A stretch of 64,000 nucleotides of DNA from Massilia sp. CFBP 13721 (GCF_014842025.1 NZ_JACYUY010000005.1:1-64000); one strand, 5' to 3'. Numbered from the stretch's first letter, positions 9,441 to 19,345 are shown. The notes: generated by a model from the letters alone, not told the origin. Made by a program: numbers and translations.

Positions 9441-10460
9441 TCAACTCCCCGAAGCCAGCGCCGGATGCTCGAAGAAGTAATCCTTCCAGCTGGCCGGCTT
9501 TTTCTTGATCGCACCGACCTCGTGCAGGAACTGCGCCAGGCCCAGCGTGTTCTGCGGCGCCACCTTGAACTGCACCTTCGGATTCTTGATCACTTTCACC
9601 AGCAGCGCGCGGTCGATGCTGCCCTTGTTCACGCGCAGGTAGGCGTCGGCTGCCGCTTCCGGATTGGTGCTGGCCAGCTGCGCCGCTTCCACCAGCGCAT
9701 CGATAAAGGCGCGGTAGGTCTTCGGATTCTCTTTCACATATTTTTCGGTTGCATACAGCACGGTCGCCGAGCTCGGGCCGCCCAGCACCTGGTAAGAGTC
9801 GAGCACGACCTTCGCTTTCGGGTTGCCGGCCAGTTCCTGGTCCTGGAACGGCGGATTGCCGAAGTGGGCGTTGATCTCGGTGCCGCCGGCGATCACGGCG
9901 GCGGCGGCGTCCGGATGCGGCACGGCTTGCGTGTACCCGTCGAGTTTCTTGAACTGGGTCGGGCCCCACTGCCTGGCGGCCGCCATTTGCAGGATGCGCG
10001 CCTGCACCGAGACGGTCACGGCCGGCAGCGCGATGCGGTCTTTCGGGCCGAAGTCGGCGATCGATTTCACGGCCGGGTTGGTGCTGATCAGGTAGTACGG
10101 GAAGTTGCCGAGCGACGCGACGGCGCGCACGTTCTGGCGGCCATTGGTGCGGTCCCAGATGGTCATCAAGGGGCCCAGGCCGGCGCCGACCACGTCCACC
10201 GAATTCGACAGCAGCGCGTCGTTGACGGCGGCGCCGCCCGACAGCTTGACCCAGTCGACGTCGATGTCGACGCCATGCTTCTTGCCGTGCTTTTCGATCA
10301 GCTTCTGGTCTTGCGCGACATTGAGCAACAGGTACACCACGCCGAATTGTTCGGCGATGCGGATCTTGCCTTCCGCCTGGGCGGCGGGTGCCGCAGCAAC
10401 CAGCGAGATGGCCACAAGCGCGACCGGCAAGGCGGCGGCGATTTTTTTCAAGCTAAACAT
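9441..10460 (-). CDS. ABC transporter substrate-binding protein, SsuA/TauA (NMT1) family
   Basis: Periplasmic receptor that delivers ligand to the permease. 339 residues with a clear Sec signal peptide (KKIAAALPVALVAISLVAAAPAAQA, cleavage near residue 29). The bilobal NMT1/SsuA-type body includes GGAAVNDALLSNSVDVVGAGLGPLMTIWD, the ligand-loop pattern of aliphatic-sulfonate and nitrate receptors. The ligand is not deducible; the TauD-like oxygenase next door favours an organosulfonate or similar sulfur source. A good purine-rich ribosome site (AGGAGAA) precedes the start. It begins 12 nt after the dioxygenase stop. Confidence 0.9.
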   Translation of the reverse strand: MFSLKKIAAALPVALVAISLVAAAPAAQAEGKIRIAEQFGVVYLLLNVAQDQKLIEKHGKKHGVDIDVDWVKLSGGAAVNDALLSNSVDVVGAGLGPLMTIWDRTNGRQNVRAVASLGNFPYYLISTNPAVKSIADFGPKDRIALPAVTVSVQARILQMAAARQWGPTQFKKLDGYTQAVPHPDAAAAVIAGGTEINAHFGNPPFQDQELAGNPKAKVVLDSYQVLGGPSSATVLYATEKYVKENPKTYRAFIDALVEAAQLASTNPEAAADAYLRVNKGSIDRALLVKVIKNPKVQFKVAPQNTLGLAQFLHEVGAIKKKPASWKDYFFEHPALASGS

Positions 10461-10472
10461 GGATTCTCCTGG

Positions 10473-11363
10473 TCAGAACGGGACATCGCCCGCGATCGTG
10501 GTGCGGTATAGCTTGCGGCGCTGTTCGGGCGGGCAACCGGCGGCCAGGTGCATCAGCGAGCGGTTGTCCCAGAACACCACGTCGTGCGGCTGCCACTGGT
10601 GGCGGTAGATGAACTCGGGCTTCGTGCTGTGTGCGAACAGGGCATCGAGCAAGGCGCGGCTGCGTTCTTCCGGGATGTCGAGGATGCGCGTGGTGAAATG
10701 CTCGCTGACGAACAGCGCCTTGCGTCCCGTTTCCGGATGGGTGCGCACGACCGGATGGCGCACCGCCACCACTTCGTCGATCTGCGCCTGGGTCAGCGCC
10801 GGGCGCCATGGGTTCAGTTTGCGCAGGTCTTCGTAGCGCGCCAGGTAGCTGTGCTCGGCCTGCAGGTTTTCCACTTCGCGTTTCAGATCGTCCGGCAAGG
10901 TGTCCCAGGCCAGGTGCTGGTTGGAGAACAGGGTATCGCCGCCCTCCGCAGGCAATTCCTGCGCATGCAGCATCGAGCCCAGGCTCGGGGTGGCTTTATA
11001 GGACAGGTCGGAGTGCCAGTAATGGCCGGCGTCGCCCAGGCCGATCGGCTCGCCGTTTTCGCGGATGTTCGAAATCACCAGCACTTCCGGCGTGCCGGCC
11101 AGCTGGAACTGGCGCAGCACGTGGATCTGCAGTTCGCCGAAGCGGCGCGAGAACTCTACCTGCTGGGCCGGCGTGATGCGGGTGTCGCGGAACACAAGCA
11201 CGTGGTGGTCGAGGTGGGCACGGTGCACGCGCGCCAGGTCGGCGGTGCCGAGCGGACGGGTCAGGTCGAGGCCGAGCACTTCGGCGCCGAGCGGGGCATC
11301 GAGCGGGCGGATGTCGAATTCTTGTCGTAAGGATGTGACGAGAGTCGGATTATCGAGAAGCAT
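10473..11363 (-). CDS. TauD/TfdA-family Fe(II)/2-oxoglutarate dioxygenase
   Basis: Probable cytosolic alpha-ketoglutarate-dependent oxygenase that hydroxylates the imported substrate, as TauD does to release sulfite from taurine. 296 residues. The facial triad is visible: WHSDLSY (His and Asp, near residue 117) and the distal His in WDNRSLMHLA (near 272), followed by RRKLYRTTI, where Arg binds 2-oxoglutarate. First gene of the four-gene operon. The true substrate (taurine, other sulfonates or a phenoxyalkanoate-like ether) cannot be fixed from sequence. No dedicated regulator is adjacent. Confidence 0.88.
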   Translation of the reverse strand: MLLDNPTLVTSLRQEFDIRPLDAPLGAEVLGLDLTRPLGTADLARVHRAHLDHHVLVFRDTRITPAQQVEFSRRFGELQIHVLRQFQLAGTPEVLVISNIRENGEPIGLGDAGHYWHSDLSYKATPSLGSMLHAQELPAEGGDTLFSNQHLAWDTLPDDLKREVENLQAEHSYLARYEDLRKLNPWRPALTQAQIDEVVAVRHPVVRTHPETGRKALFVSEHFTTRILDIPEERSRALLDALFAHSTKPEFIYRHQWQPHDVVFWDNRSLMHLAAGCPPEQRRKLYRTTIAGDVPF

Positions 11364-11577
11364 GATAGCTGCGCGGAGTCATAGTCAAAGTTGGATTCAG
11401 GTTATCCAGCCCGGATGGGCTTGAGAACGAATGATTCCGACTATGCTCATGCGTTTTTTGAAAGCCCGGAGCTTCACTGAGCAATTAGAGTGCAGGCGGA
11501 GGGGAATTTTGCTAGGATTCGTGAGTTTTCCATAAAGCACGGACCAAGCATCCGGGCGCATCACCCTCCTTCATCGC

Positions 11578-12147
11578 ATGGCGACAGACAAAGAACTAGG
11601 CGACTTCCTCGAGAACGTCGAACGGCGCGCCTTCAAGCAAGCCGTGTATGCGGTGCGCAAGGACGAAGCCGCGCTCGACATCGTGCAGGACGCGATGATC
11701 AAGCTCGCCGAAAAATACGGCGACAAGCCGGCCGCCGAATTGCCCATGCTGTTCCAGCGCATCCTGCAGACGACCATCCTCGATTACTTCCGCCGCGAAA
11801 AGGTGCGCAATACCTGGGTGAGCCTGTTCTCCGGTCTCGGCCGCCGTGGAAATGAGGATGAGGACTTTGATATACTCGATGCGTACGAAGCGGAAGAAGG
11901 TTCGGCCGCGGCGGAATCCAGCATGGATCAGGTCGAACGCGCACAGACCTTGCGCCTGATCGAAGCGGAGATACAAAAGCTCCCGGCGCGTCAACGCGAA
12001 GCCTTCCTTATGCGTTACTGGCAGGATATGGACGTGGCTGAAACGGCCGCGGCAATGGGGTGCTCGGAGGGCAGTGTCAAAACACATTGCTCTCGCGCTA
12101 CGCATACTCTCGCCGATGCCCTGCGGGCCAAGGGAATAAAATTATGA
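11578..12147 (+). CDS. ECF-type RNA polymerase sigma factor
   Basis: Directs RNA polymerase to an unknown regulon. 189 residues. Region 2 includes AALDIVQDAMIKLAEKYGDKP and FQRILQTTILDYFRREKVRN (residues 30-85), then an acidic linker. Region 4 includes LPARQREAFLMRYWQDMDVAETAAAMGCSEGSVKTHCSRATHTL (145-188), a sigma-70 r4 helix-turn-helix. Its stop overlaps the next start as ATGA. The gene heads a coupled module with a membrane-anchored DUF3619 protein, an arrangement typical of ECF sigma/anti-sigma pairs. The start at 11578 directly precedes the conserved region. Confidence 0.9.
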   Translation: MATDKELGDFLENVERRAFKQAVYAVRKDEAALDIVQDAMIKLAEKYGDKPAAELPMLFQRILQTTILDYFRREKVRNTWVSLFSGLGRRGNEDEDFDILDAYEAEEGSAAAESSMDQVERAQTLRLIEAEIQKLPARQREAFLMRYWQDMDVAETAAAMGCSEGSVKTHCSRATHTLADALRAKGIKL

Positions 12148-12539
12148 ATACCGACGACATCAACCTGGCGTACAAGCTGCGCCACGCCCTGAACGAAAAT
12201 CTCGACGCGCTGCCGGCGTCCACCACCGAGCGCCTGGCCGCCGCACGCGCGCTGGCGCTGTCGCGCAAGAAAGCGGACGCGCCCGCCGCGCACAAGCGCC
12301 GCCGCTTCCTGAATCTCGACTTCCATTTCTCGGGCGCCGGTCTCGGCCGCCTCGGCGTGGCCATTCCCCTGCTGGCGCTGGTGGTCGGCCTGGGCGGGCT
12401 GTACCAGTACGACCAGCAGCAGCGCATCGCCGAACTGGCCGAACTCGACGCGGCTGTGCTGGCCGACGAACTGCCGCTGACGGCTTACCTCGACCATGGC
12501 TTCAATGCCTACCTGGAGTCGCAACAGCGCCAGCAATGA
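12144..12539 (+). CDS. DUF3619 family protein, candidate anti-sigma factor
   Basis: 131 residues: a cytosolic N-terminal part (about 1-65, NLAYKLRHALNENLDALPASTTERLAAARALAL), one membrane segment (LGVAIPLLALVVGLGGLYQY, about 72-91) and a short periplasmic tail. This topology resembles single-pass anti-sigma factors, but no RseA-like or ZAS motif is visible, so the role is inferred from topology and position. I start at the ATG 12144 that overlaps the sigma stop; an upstream frame would run inside the sigma gene. It overlaps the DUF3106 gene by 4 nt. Confidence 0.82.
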   Translation: MNTDDINLAYKLRHALNENLDALPASTTERLAAARALALSRKKADAPAAHKRRRFLNLDFHFSGAGLGRLGVAIPLLALVVGLGGLYQYDQQQRIAELAELDAAVLADELPLTAYLDHGFNAYLESQQRQQ

Positions 12540-13351
12540 CGACACCCCCTTCCAAGCCCCGCCGCTCCGGCTGGATCGCCGCGGTGGCGGCGCTGCTGGC
12601 CGCGCTCGCGGCCTGGCTCGTCTGGCTGGTCTGGCCCGATGCAGGAACCGGCGGTCCCGGCGGCACGCAGGGCGTGGCCACCACCGCCAGCGTTCCCGGC
12701 ACGCCCGCCAGGAGCGCGCGCCTCGCCGACAAGCCGCTGTGGCGCGACCTGACGCCCGCCCAGCAGGTTGCCCTCGCCCCGCTGCATCCCGAATGGGATG
12801 CGATGGATGGCGTGCGCAAGAAAAAATGGCTCGAAATGTCGCGCCGCTTCGGCTCGATGAACCCGGTCGAGCAGGGCCGCGTGCACGAGCGCATGCGCCA
12901 GTGGATGCGCCTGACGCCCGAGCAGCGCGACCTGGCGCGCGAAAACTACAACAAGGCGCGCAAGCTCGCGCCCGGCGACCGCGCCGCCAACTGGGAAAGC
13001 TACAAGCAGCTCTCCCCCGGCGAGAAACAGCGCCTGGCGCAATCGGCCGCGCGCAAGAACGCGGCCACGGCCATCACCCCGCCGGCCGCCAGCACCATTG
13101 TCGCCCCCACCAGTTGCCCGGCCGGCACCACGCGTCGCGGCGCCTCCTGCATTTCGCTGCAGGCGCCGGCCACGCTCCCGGCCGCGCCGGCGGTCACCCA
13201 GCCGGCGCCCGTCCCTGCGCCGGCGCCGGTGTCGGTGCCCGCGCCGGCCGGCTCGCCGCCGCCCGCCGCGCCGCCGCCGGCTGCTCCGGCGCCGGCGGCC
13301 CCCACCGCCCAACCCGCCACCGCCCCCGCGCCATCGAATGCAAACGGCTAA
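12536..13351 (+). CDS. DUF3106 domain membrane-anchored periplasmic protein
   Basis: 271 residues. N-terminal membrane anchor (WIAAVAALLAALAAWLVWLVWP, about 9-31). Then the DUF3106 repeat region rich in Trp and Arg (PLWRDLTPAQQVALAPLHPEW, KKKWLEMSRRF, MRQWMRLTPEQRDLARENY, about 65-165). Then a roughly 100-residue low-complexity Pro/Ala tail that probably spans or contacts the envelope. The pattern of short W-x-x-[LM]-[ST]-P-x-Q/E-[QR] units suggests a helical periplasmic sensor or chaperone, but no function is established. Coupled to both neighbours. Confidence 0.82.
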   Translation: MTTPPSKPRRSGWIAAVAALLAALAAWLVWLVWPDAGTGGPGGTQGVATTASVPGTPARSARLADKPLWRDLTPAQQVALAPLHPEWDAMDGVRKKKWLEMSRRFGSMNPVEQGRVHERMRQWMRLTPEQRDLARENYNKARKLAPGDRAANWESYKQLSPGEKQRLAQSAARKNAATAITPPAASTIVAPTSCPAGTTRRGASCISLQAPATLPAAPAVTQPAPVPAPAPVSVPAPAGSPPPAAPPPAAPAPAAPTAQPATAPAPSNANG

Positions 13352-13874
13352 TCCCAGCGCAGCACCCGCCCCTGCCCTTATCGGCACCCCGACCGTCAGG
13401 CGCCGCGTCATCGCCATGGTCTATGAAGCCTTCCTGCTGATCGCGGTCGAAGCGCTCGCGGTCTTCATCTACATCTTCGTCACCGGCAACCGCCAGGCGC
13501 CGGCCTACCGCGCCGGGCTGATGGCCTTCCTGTTCCTGGTGACGGCGGCGTATTTCGTGCACGCCTGGAGCGGCAGCGGTTTTACGCTCGCGATGAAGAC
13601 CTGGCGCATCAAGGTGGTCAAGGTGGGCGCTGCGCGCGTGCCGCTGAAGAATGCGCTGGTGCGCTACCTGCTGGCCTGGGGCTGGTTCGCGCCGGCGCTG
13701 GCTGTCGGCGCGGTGCTCGACCTGCATCATGTCAGGGAGTGGGCGGTCGTGCTGACGCTGGGGCTGGTGGCCTGGGGGGCGACGGCGTTTCTCGACAAGG
13801 ACCGGCAATTCCTGCATGACCGGATTGCGGGAACGAGGTTGATTGCGTTGCCGAAGGTGGGGAAAAAGAAGTAA
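13338..13874 (+). CDS. RDD family integral membrane protein
   Basis: 178 residues with an N-terminal region 1-20, then the RDD domain. The TM segments are MVYEAFLLIAVEALAVFIYIF, AGLMAFLFLVTAAYFVHAW and ALAVGAVLDLHHV/VVLTLGLVAWGATAFL, ending HDRIAGTRLIALP, the typical RDD C-terminal signature. The conserved Arg/Asp of the founding motif appear as RR...YE. The role of RDD proteins is uncertain; ion exchange has been proposed for some. The ATG at 13338 overlaps the DUF3106 gene by 14 nt. Last gene of the sigma-factor module. Confidence 0.85.
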   Translation: MQTANPSAAPAPALIGTPTVRRRVIAMVYEAFLLIAVEALAVFIYIFVTGNRQAPAYRAGLMAFLFLVTAAYFVHAWSGSGFTLAMKTWRIKVVKVGAARVPLKNALVRYLLAWGWFAPALAVGAVLDLHHVREWAVVLTLGLVAWGATAFLDKDRQFLHDRIAGTRLIALPKVGKKK

Positions 13875-13912
13875 CGGGCTGCGTTTGCCGCTGCCTGTTT
13901 GCGAACGGTGTA

Positions 13913-13939
13913 ACGCGTGGAGTCGGGACTCCACCCTAC
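13913..13939. repeat. Dispersed palindromic repeat (tip AGTC/GACT)
   Basis: ACGCGTGGAGTCGGGACTCCACCCTAC; the left member of an inverted pair with 13955-13981, in the convergent spacer between the RDD gene and the pseudouridine synthase gene. Confidence 0.82.
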
Positions 13940-13954
13940 GAAAGGCCATCACAC

Positions 13955-13981
13955 GTAGGGTGGAGTCCTGACTCCACGCGT
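13955..13981. repeat. Dispersed palindromic repeat (tip AGTC/GACT)
   Basis: GTAGGGTGGAGTCCTGACTCCACGCGT; the right member of the pair beginning at 13913, spacer 15 nt. The pair could fold as two small hairpins or one long stem and may act as a bidirectional transcript end. Confidence 0.82.
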
Positions 13982-14028
13982 TGCGGAAGCACCTTAGCCC
14001 GGCAGCCTGAACTCGCCGGGCCGTCAAA

Positions 14029-14763
14029 TCAAAACCGCTCGTACTCGGTTAAATACCGCCACTGCCCCTGCGGCAGCCCCCCCATCGACATCCGCCCCAC
14101 GCGCAGGCGCTTGATGTCGGTGACGGTCAATCCCACCGCCGCGCACATGTGCTCGATCTGGCCAGCGCGCATGCCCTTGGCGGCAAAGCGCAGCCGTCCT
14201 TCGCTCTGCCAGCTGACCTTCATCGGGTTGACCGGCTTGCCGCTGAAAGTGAGGCCGTGGTTCAGCAGCGCCAGGCCGCCATCCCTGATCCCGCCCGACA
14301 CCTCGACCACGTACTCGTGCTCGACGCGTTCGCCGTCGTCCAGCAGCTTGCGCACGACGCGGAAGTCCTGGCTGTAGACCAGCAGGCCGCTGGCGTCGGT
14401 TTCCAGCGGCGTGCACAGCGTCAGGCGCGCCAGGTGGCGCTTCAGGAAGCGCGGCTGGCCGTGGCCGCCGACGACCAGCGACTCGGGCGTCAGGCAATCC
14501 AGCGCCGTGATGCCGCGCGCGCCGACGCCGGAATTCATCCCGGCCGGCTTGTGCAGCAGGATCGTGACCGGCGGCGCTTCGTCCATGCTGGCGCCCGGCA
14601 GCAGCACCACGCTCTGCGCCGGTGTCACGCGCGAGGCGGGATCTTCGACCACGAGGCCGTCGACCGTGACGCCGCCATTGGCGATGTAGCGTTCCGCTTC
14701 CGCGCGCGAACAGGCCGCCAGTTCGGCGACGCGCTTTGCTAGGCGAATTCCGTCTTCGCTCAT
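14029..14763 (-). CDS. 23S rRNA pseudouridine synthase, RsuA/RluF-like
   Basis: Isomerises uridine to pseudouridine in rRNA or tRNA. 244 residues. An N-terminal S4 RNA-binding domain (RLAKRVAELAACSRAEAERYIANGGVTVDG, residues 6-36) precedes the RsuA-type catalytic domain. The catalytic Asp lies in LETDASGLLVYS (about 119-130), with HEYVVEV and LRVGRMSMGGLPQGQWRYLT at the C terminus. Which base is modified cannot be read; RluF is the nearest well-known type. Its start overlaps the threonine aldolase stop (ATGA), so it may be the last gene of a long isc-linked transcript. Confidence 0.88.
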   Translation of the reverse strand: MSEDGIRLAKRVAELAACSRAEAERYIANGGVTVDGLVVEDPASRVTPAQSVVLLPGASMDEAPPVTILLHKPAGMNSGVGARGITALDCLTPESLVVGGHGQPRFLKRHLARLTLCTPLETDASGLLVYSQDFRVVRKLLDDGERVEHEYVVEVSGGIRDGGLALLNHGLTFSGKPVNPMKVSWQSEGRLRFAAKGMRAGQIEHMCAAVGLTVTDIKRLRVGRMSMGGLPQGQWRYLTEYERF

Positions 14764-15794
14764 ACTGTACGCCAGTTCTGGAAGAAGGATTTGAAGGCGG
14801 CGACGACGGTATCGACGTCGGCGCGTGAAACGTCCAGGTGGGTCACCAGGCGCGTGCGCGGGCCGATCGAGGCGCGGATGCCCTGCGCGGCCAGATGTGC
14901 GCTCAGCGGCGCGCAGGCGGCGGCCGGGATGTCCATCCAGAAGATGTTGGTCTGCGGCGTACCGACCTTCAAGGCGTCGATCTCACCCAGCCCGCGCGCC
15001 AGCAGCGCCGCGTTCTCGTGGTCGTCCGCCAGGCGCTGCACGTTCTGCTCGAGCGCGTGGTGCGCGGCCGCGGCCAGCACGCCGGCCTGGCGCATGCCGC
15101 CGCCCAGCATCTTGCGCCAGCGCTTGCCCTGCTCGATGAACGCTTTCGGTCCCAGCAGCACCGAGCCGACCGGCGCGCCCAGGCCTTTCGACAGGCAGAC
15201 CGACACCGTATCGAAGCCCTTCACCACTTCGCGCAGACTGATGTCCTGCTTCACCGCCGCATTGCATACGCGCGCGCCGTCGAGGTGGGTCGCAAGACCC
15301 TTGGCATGCGCCAGCGCCGTGGCGGCGGCGATGTAGTCCTGGCCGAGCACGCGTCCGCCGATCGTGTTTTCCAGCGCCAGCAAGCGGGTGCGGGCGAAGT
15401 GCATGTCGTCGGGCTTGATGTAGGCTTCGATGTCGGCCAGCGCGATGCTGCCATCGAGCTGGTTGGCGATCGGCTGCGGCTGGATCGAGCCCAGCACCGC
15501 GGCGCCGCCGCCTTCGTACTTGTAGGTGTGCGCTTCCTGGCCGACCAGGTATTCGTCGCCGCGGCCGCAGTGCGTCATCAGGGCGATCAGGTTGGTCTGC
15601 GTGCCGCTCGGCGCGAACATGCCCGCTTCATAGCCGAACAGGTCGGCCGCGTAGTCCTGCAGGCGGTTGACGGTCGGGTCGTCGGCATAGACGTCGTCGC
15701 CGACTTCGGCGGCGGCCATCGCGGCGCGCATGGCCTGCGACGGTTGGGTCACGGTGTCGCTGCGCAGGTCGATCCAGGTGATGTTTTCGCTCAT
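14760..15794 (-). CDS. ltaE: Low-specificity L-threonine aldolase
   Basis: PLP enzyme cleaving L-threonine and L-allo-threonine to glycine and acetaldehyde. 344 residues from the ATG at 15794 (MSENITWIDLRSDTVTQPSQAMRAAM); a TTG seven codons upstream would overlap the methyltransferase stop. The beta-eliminating-lyase fold shows RSDTVT, SGTQTNLIALM, HLDGARVCNAA and the PLP lysine in SVCLSKGLGAPVGS (about residue 198). It lies between the methyltransferase and pseudouridine synthase genes with near-zero spacing. Confidence 0.93.
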   Translation of the reverse strand: MSENITWIDLRSDTVTQPSQAMRAAMAAAEVGDDVYADDPTVNRLQDYAADLFGYEAGMFAPSGTQTNLIALMTHCGRGDEYLVGQEAHTYKYEGGGAAVLGSIQPQPIANQLDGSIALADIEAYIKPDDMHFARTRLLALENTIGGRVLGQDYIAAATALAHAKGLATHLDGARVCNAAVKQDISLREVVKGFDTVSVCLSKGLGAPVGSVLLGPKAFIEQGKRWRKMLGGGMRQAGVLAAAAHHALEQNVQRLADDHENAALLARGLGEIDALKVGTPQTNIFWMDIPAAACAPLSAHLAAQGIRASIGPRTRLVTHLDVSRADVDTVVAAFKSFFQNWRTV

Positions 15795-15811
15795 GGTTTC
15801 AGGTCGTGTAT

Positions 15812-16708
15812 TCAAAGCGCGTCAGTGGTTGCGGCTTCAGTTTGCGAAGCATAGAAACGCTGGCCCATCTCTTCCAGGCCTAGCGTGGACAGCACTTCCT
15901 GCAGGCGCTCGCTCGGACGGCGGCGCGGCAGGTTCTTGTAGGTGGCCACGATCAGCTCGTTCTTCATCGAGTGCTCCCAGCCGACCAGTTCGGTGACGGT
16001 CACCTCGTAGCCGTGGGCCTCGAGTTGCAGGCAGCGCAGCACGTTCGTCACCTGGCTGCCGAATTCGCGCGTGTGGATCGGGCGGCGCCAGATTTCGGTG
16101 AGCGGGCTTTTCAGGTCCCTGCCCTTGTTCTTGCGCAGCACCGACGCCACTTCGGCCTGGCAGCACGGCACCAGCACCATGTGTTTCGCCTTTTTCTTCA
16201 GGGCGAAGTCGATGGCGTCGTCGGTGGCGGTGTTACAGGCGTGCAGCGCGGTGACGACGTCGATCGTCTCGGGGAGCTTATCCGAAGTCGTCGACTCGGC
16301 CACCGACAGCGGCAGGAAGGACATGTTCGCAAAACCCAGGCGCGCCGCCAGCGCGGTCGACCTGGCGACCAGTTCGTCGCGCGTCTCGATGCCGTAGATG
16401 TGCGAGGCATCTTGCAGGCCCTTGAAGAACAGGTCGTACAGGATGAAGCCGAGGTAGGACTTGCCGGCGCCATGGTCGACCAGCGAAACCGTCCCCTTTT
16501 CCGCGCGCACGTCGTTCACCAGCGGCTCGATGAAGTTGATCAGGTGGTAGACCTGCTTGAGCTTGCGGCGGCTGTCCTGGTTCAGCTTGGCGTCGCGCGT
16601 GAGGATGTGCAGTTCCTTGAGCAGTTCGATCGACTGCCCGGGACGCACTTCCGCCGGTAATTCCGGCGCTGCCGGAGCCTTGATGGGGGTTTGCTTAGCG
16701 TGCTTCAT
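15812..16708 (-). CDS. Class I SAM-dependent methyltransferase (Methyltransf_32-like)
   Basis: 298 residues. The SAM-binding Rossmann start is SLVDHGAGKSYLGFILYDLF (about 76-95), then YGIETRDELVARS and the later strand IDVVTALHACNTATDDAIDFAL. The unusual MVLVPCCQAE motif (around 176) resembles the Cys-containing methyltransferase group related to GSTCD-like and tRNA methyltransferases. The substrate is unknown. The gene starts 14 nt inside the iscX 3' end and precedes ltaE, so it is probably co-transcribed with isc. Whether it relates functionally to Fe-S assembly is open. Confidence 0.82.
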   Translation of the reverse strand: MKHAKQTPIKAPAAPELPAEVRPGQSIELLKELHILTRDAKLNQDSRRKLKQVYHLINFIEPLVNDVRAEKGTVSLVDHGAGKSYLGFILYDLFFKGLQDASHIYGIETRDELVARSTALAARLGFANMSFLPLSVAESTTSDKLPETIDVVTALHACNTATDDAIDFALKKKAKHMVLVPCCQAEVASVLRKNKGRDLKSPLTEIWRRPIHTREFGSQVTNVLRCLQLEAHGYEVTVTELVGWEHSMKNELIVATYKNLPRRRPSERLQEVLSTLGLEEMGQRFYASQTEAATTDAL

Positions 16709-16889
16709 CGATCCATGCTGCCTGAATGGCTTCCAGTACGCGCTCGCCGCCGCGCTTGTGGTCGTCGTCGAAGCCTTCCAGCGCGACGACCCAGTTGTGG
16801 AGGTCGACGAAGCGCACGGTCGCGGGATCCACGTCCGGGTACTTCTCGAACAACGCTTCGGCGATGGCCGCCACCTCGTTCCACTTCAT
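16695..16889 (-). CDS. iscX: Fe-S cluster assembly protein IscX
   Basis: Small acidic IscX/YfhJ protein, 64 residues. It matches the family start to end: MKWNEVAAIAEALFEKYPDVDPATVRFVDLHNWVVALEGFDDD. IscX binds IscS and iron and modulates cluster assembly. It closes the canonical isc operon 25 nt after fdx and overlaps the following methyltransferase gene by 14 nt. Confidence 0.96.
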   Translation of the reverse strand: MKWNEVAAIAEALFEKYPDVDPATVRFVDLHNWVVALEGFDDDHKRGGERVLEAIQAAWIDEAR

Positions 16890-16914
16890 GGCAGTTTCCG
16901 TTATCCGTGGGTTT

Positions 16915-17256
16915 TCAGTGATTCTTCTCTGCCGCGTGGTTGATCGTGTACTTCGGGATCTCGACCACGAGGTCTTCTTCCGCCACGATCGCCTGGCACG
17001 ACAGGCGCGAGTTGGGTTCCAGGCCCCAGGCCTTGTCGAGCATGTCTTCTTCTTTTTCTTCCTGCTCGTTCAACGAATCGAAGCCTTCGCGCACGATCAC
17101 GTGGCAGGTGGTGCAGGCGCAGACGCGATCGCAGGCGTGTTCGATGTCGATGTCGTTTTCCAGCATGACGTCGCAGACGGACTTGCCGGCAGGGGCGTCG
17201 AGGACGGCGCCGTCGGGGCAGAAGACCGGGTGGGGCAGGATGACGATTTGTGGCAC
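16915..17256 (-). CDS. fdx: ISC-type [2Fe-2S] ferredoxin
   Basis: Electron donor for Fe-S assembly. 113 residues with four ligating cysteines: C-x5-C-x2-C (HACDRVCACTTCHV, about 41-54) and the distal Cys in RLSCQAI (about 87). Adrenodoxin-like; residues such as CDRVCACTTC distinguish it from plant-type ferredoxins. Separated from hscA by a 155-nt spacer filled with a composite repeat, an unusual gap within an isc operon. Confidence 0.95.
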   Translation of the reverse strand: MPQIVILPHPVFCPDGAVLDAPAGKSVCDVMLENDIDIEHACDRVCACTTCHVIVREGFDSLNEQEEKEEDMLDKAWGLEPNSRLSCQAIVAEEDLVVEIPKYTINHAAEKNH

Positions 17257-17301
17257 GTTGTTACCTCTAAAATAATGTATATCGTTTTGTGGCCGGGGTT
17301 A

Positions 17302-17407
17302 GTAGGGTGGGCACTCGTGCCCACGCGGTGATACGCGGCGGCGAGATCATCGCGCACGATAACGGAGCCCGTACGTATCACCGCGTGGGCTCAAGAGCCC
17401 ACCCTAC
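17302..17407. repeat. Composite repeat: two inverted arms around a conserved core
   Basis: GTAGGGTGGGCACTCGTGCCCACGCG (left), then a 56-bp core at 17327-17382 bounded by GGTGATAC and GTATCACC, then CGCGTGGGCTCAAGAGCCCACCCTAC (right). The core recurs at 33342-33396 and, inverted, at 61812-61867. It lies between hscA and fdx inside the isc operon. Confidence 0.85.
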
Positions 17408-17411
17408 GAAA

Positions 17412-19301
<1,890 letters not shown>

Positions 19302-19345
19302 GTTCGTGTTACCTGGTTGTTATTTTGTGTGGTGCGGTGGCCGTT

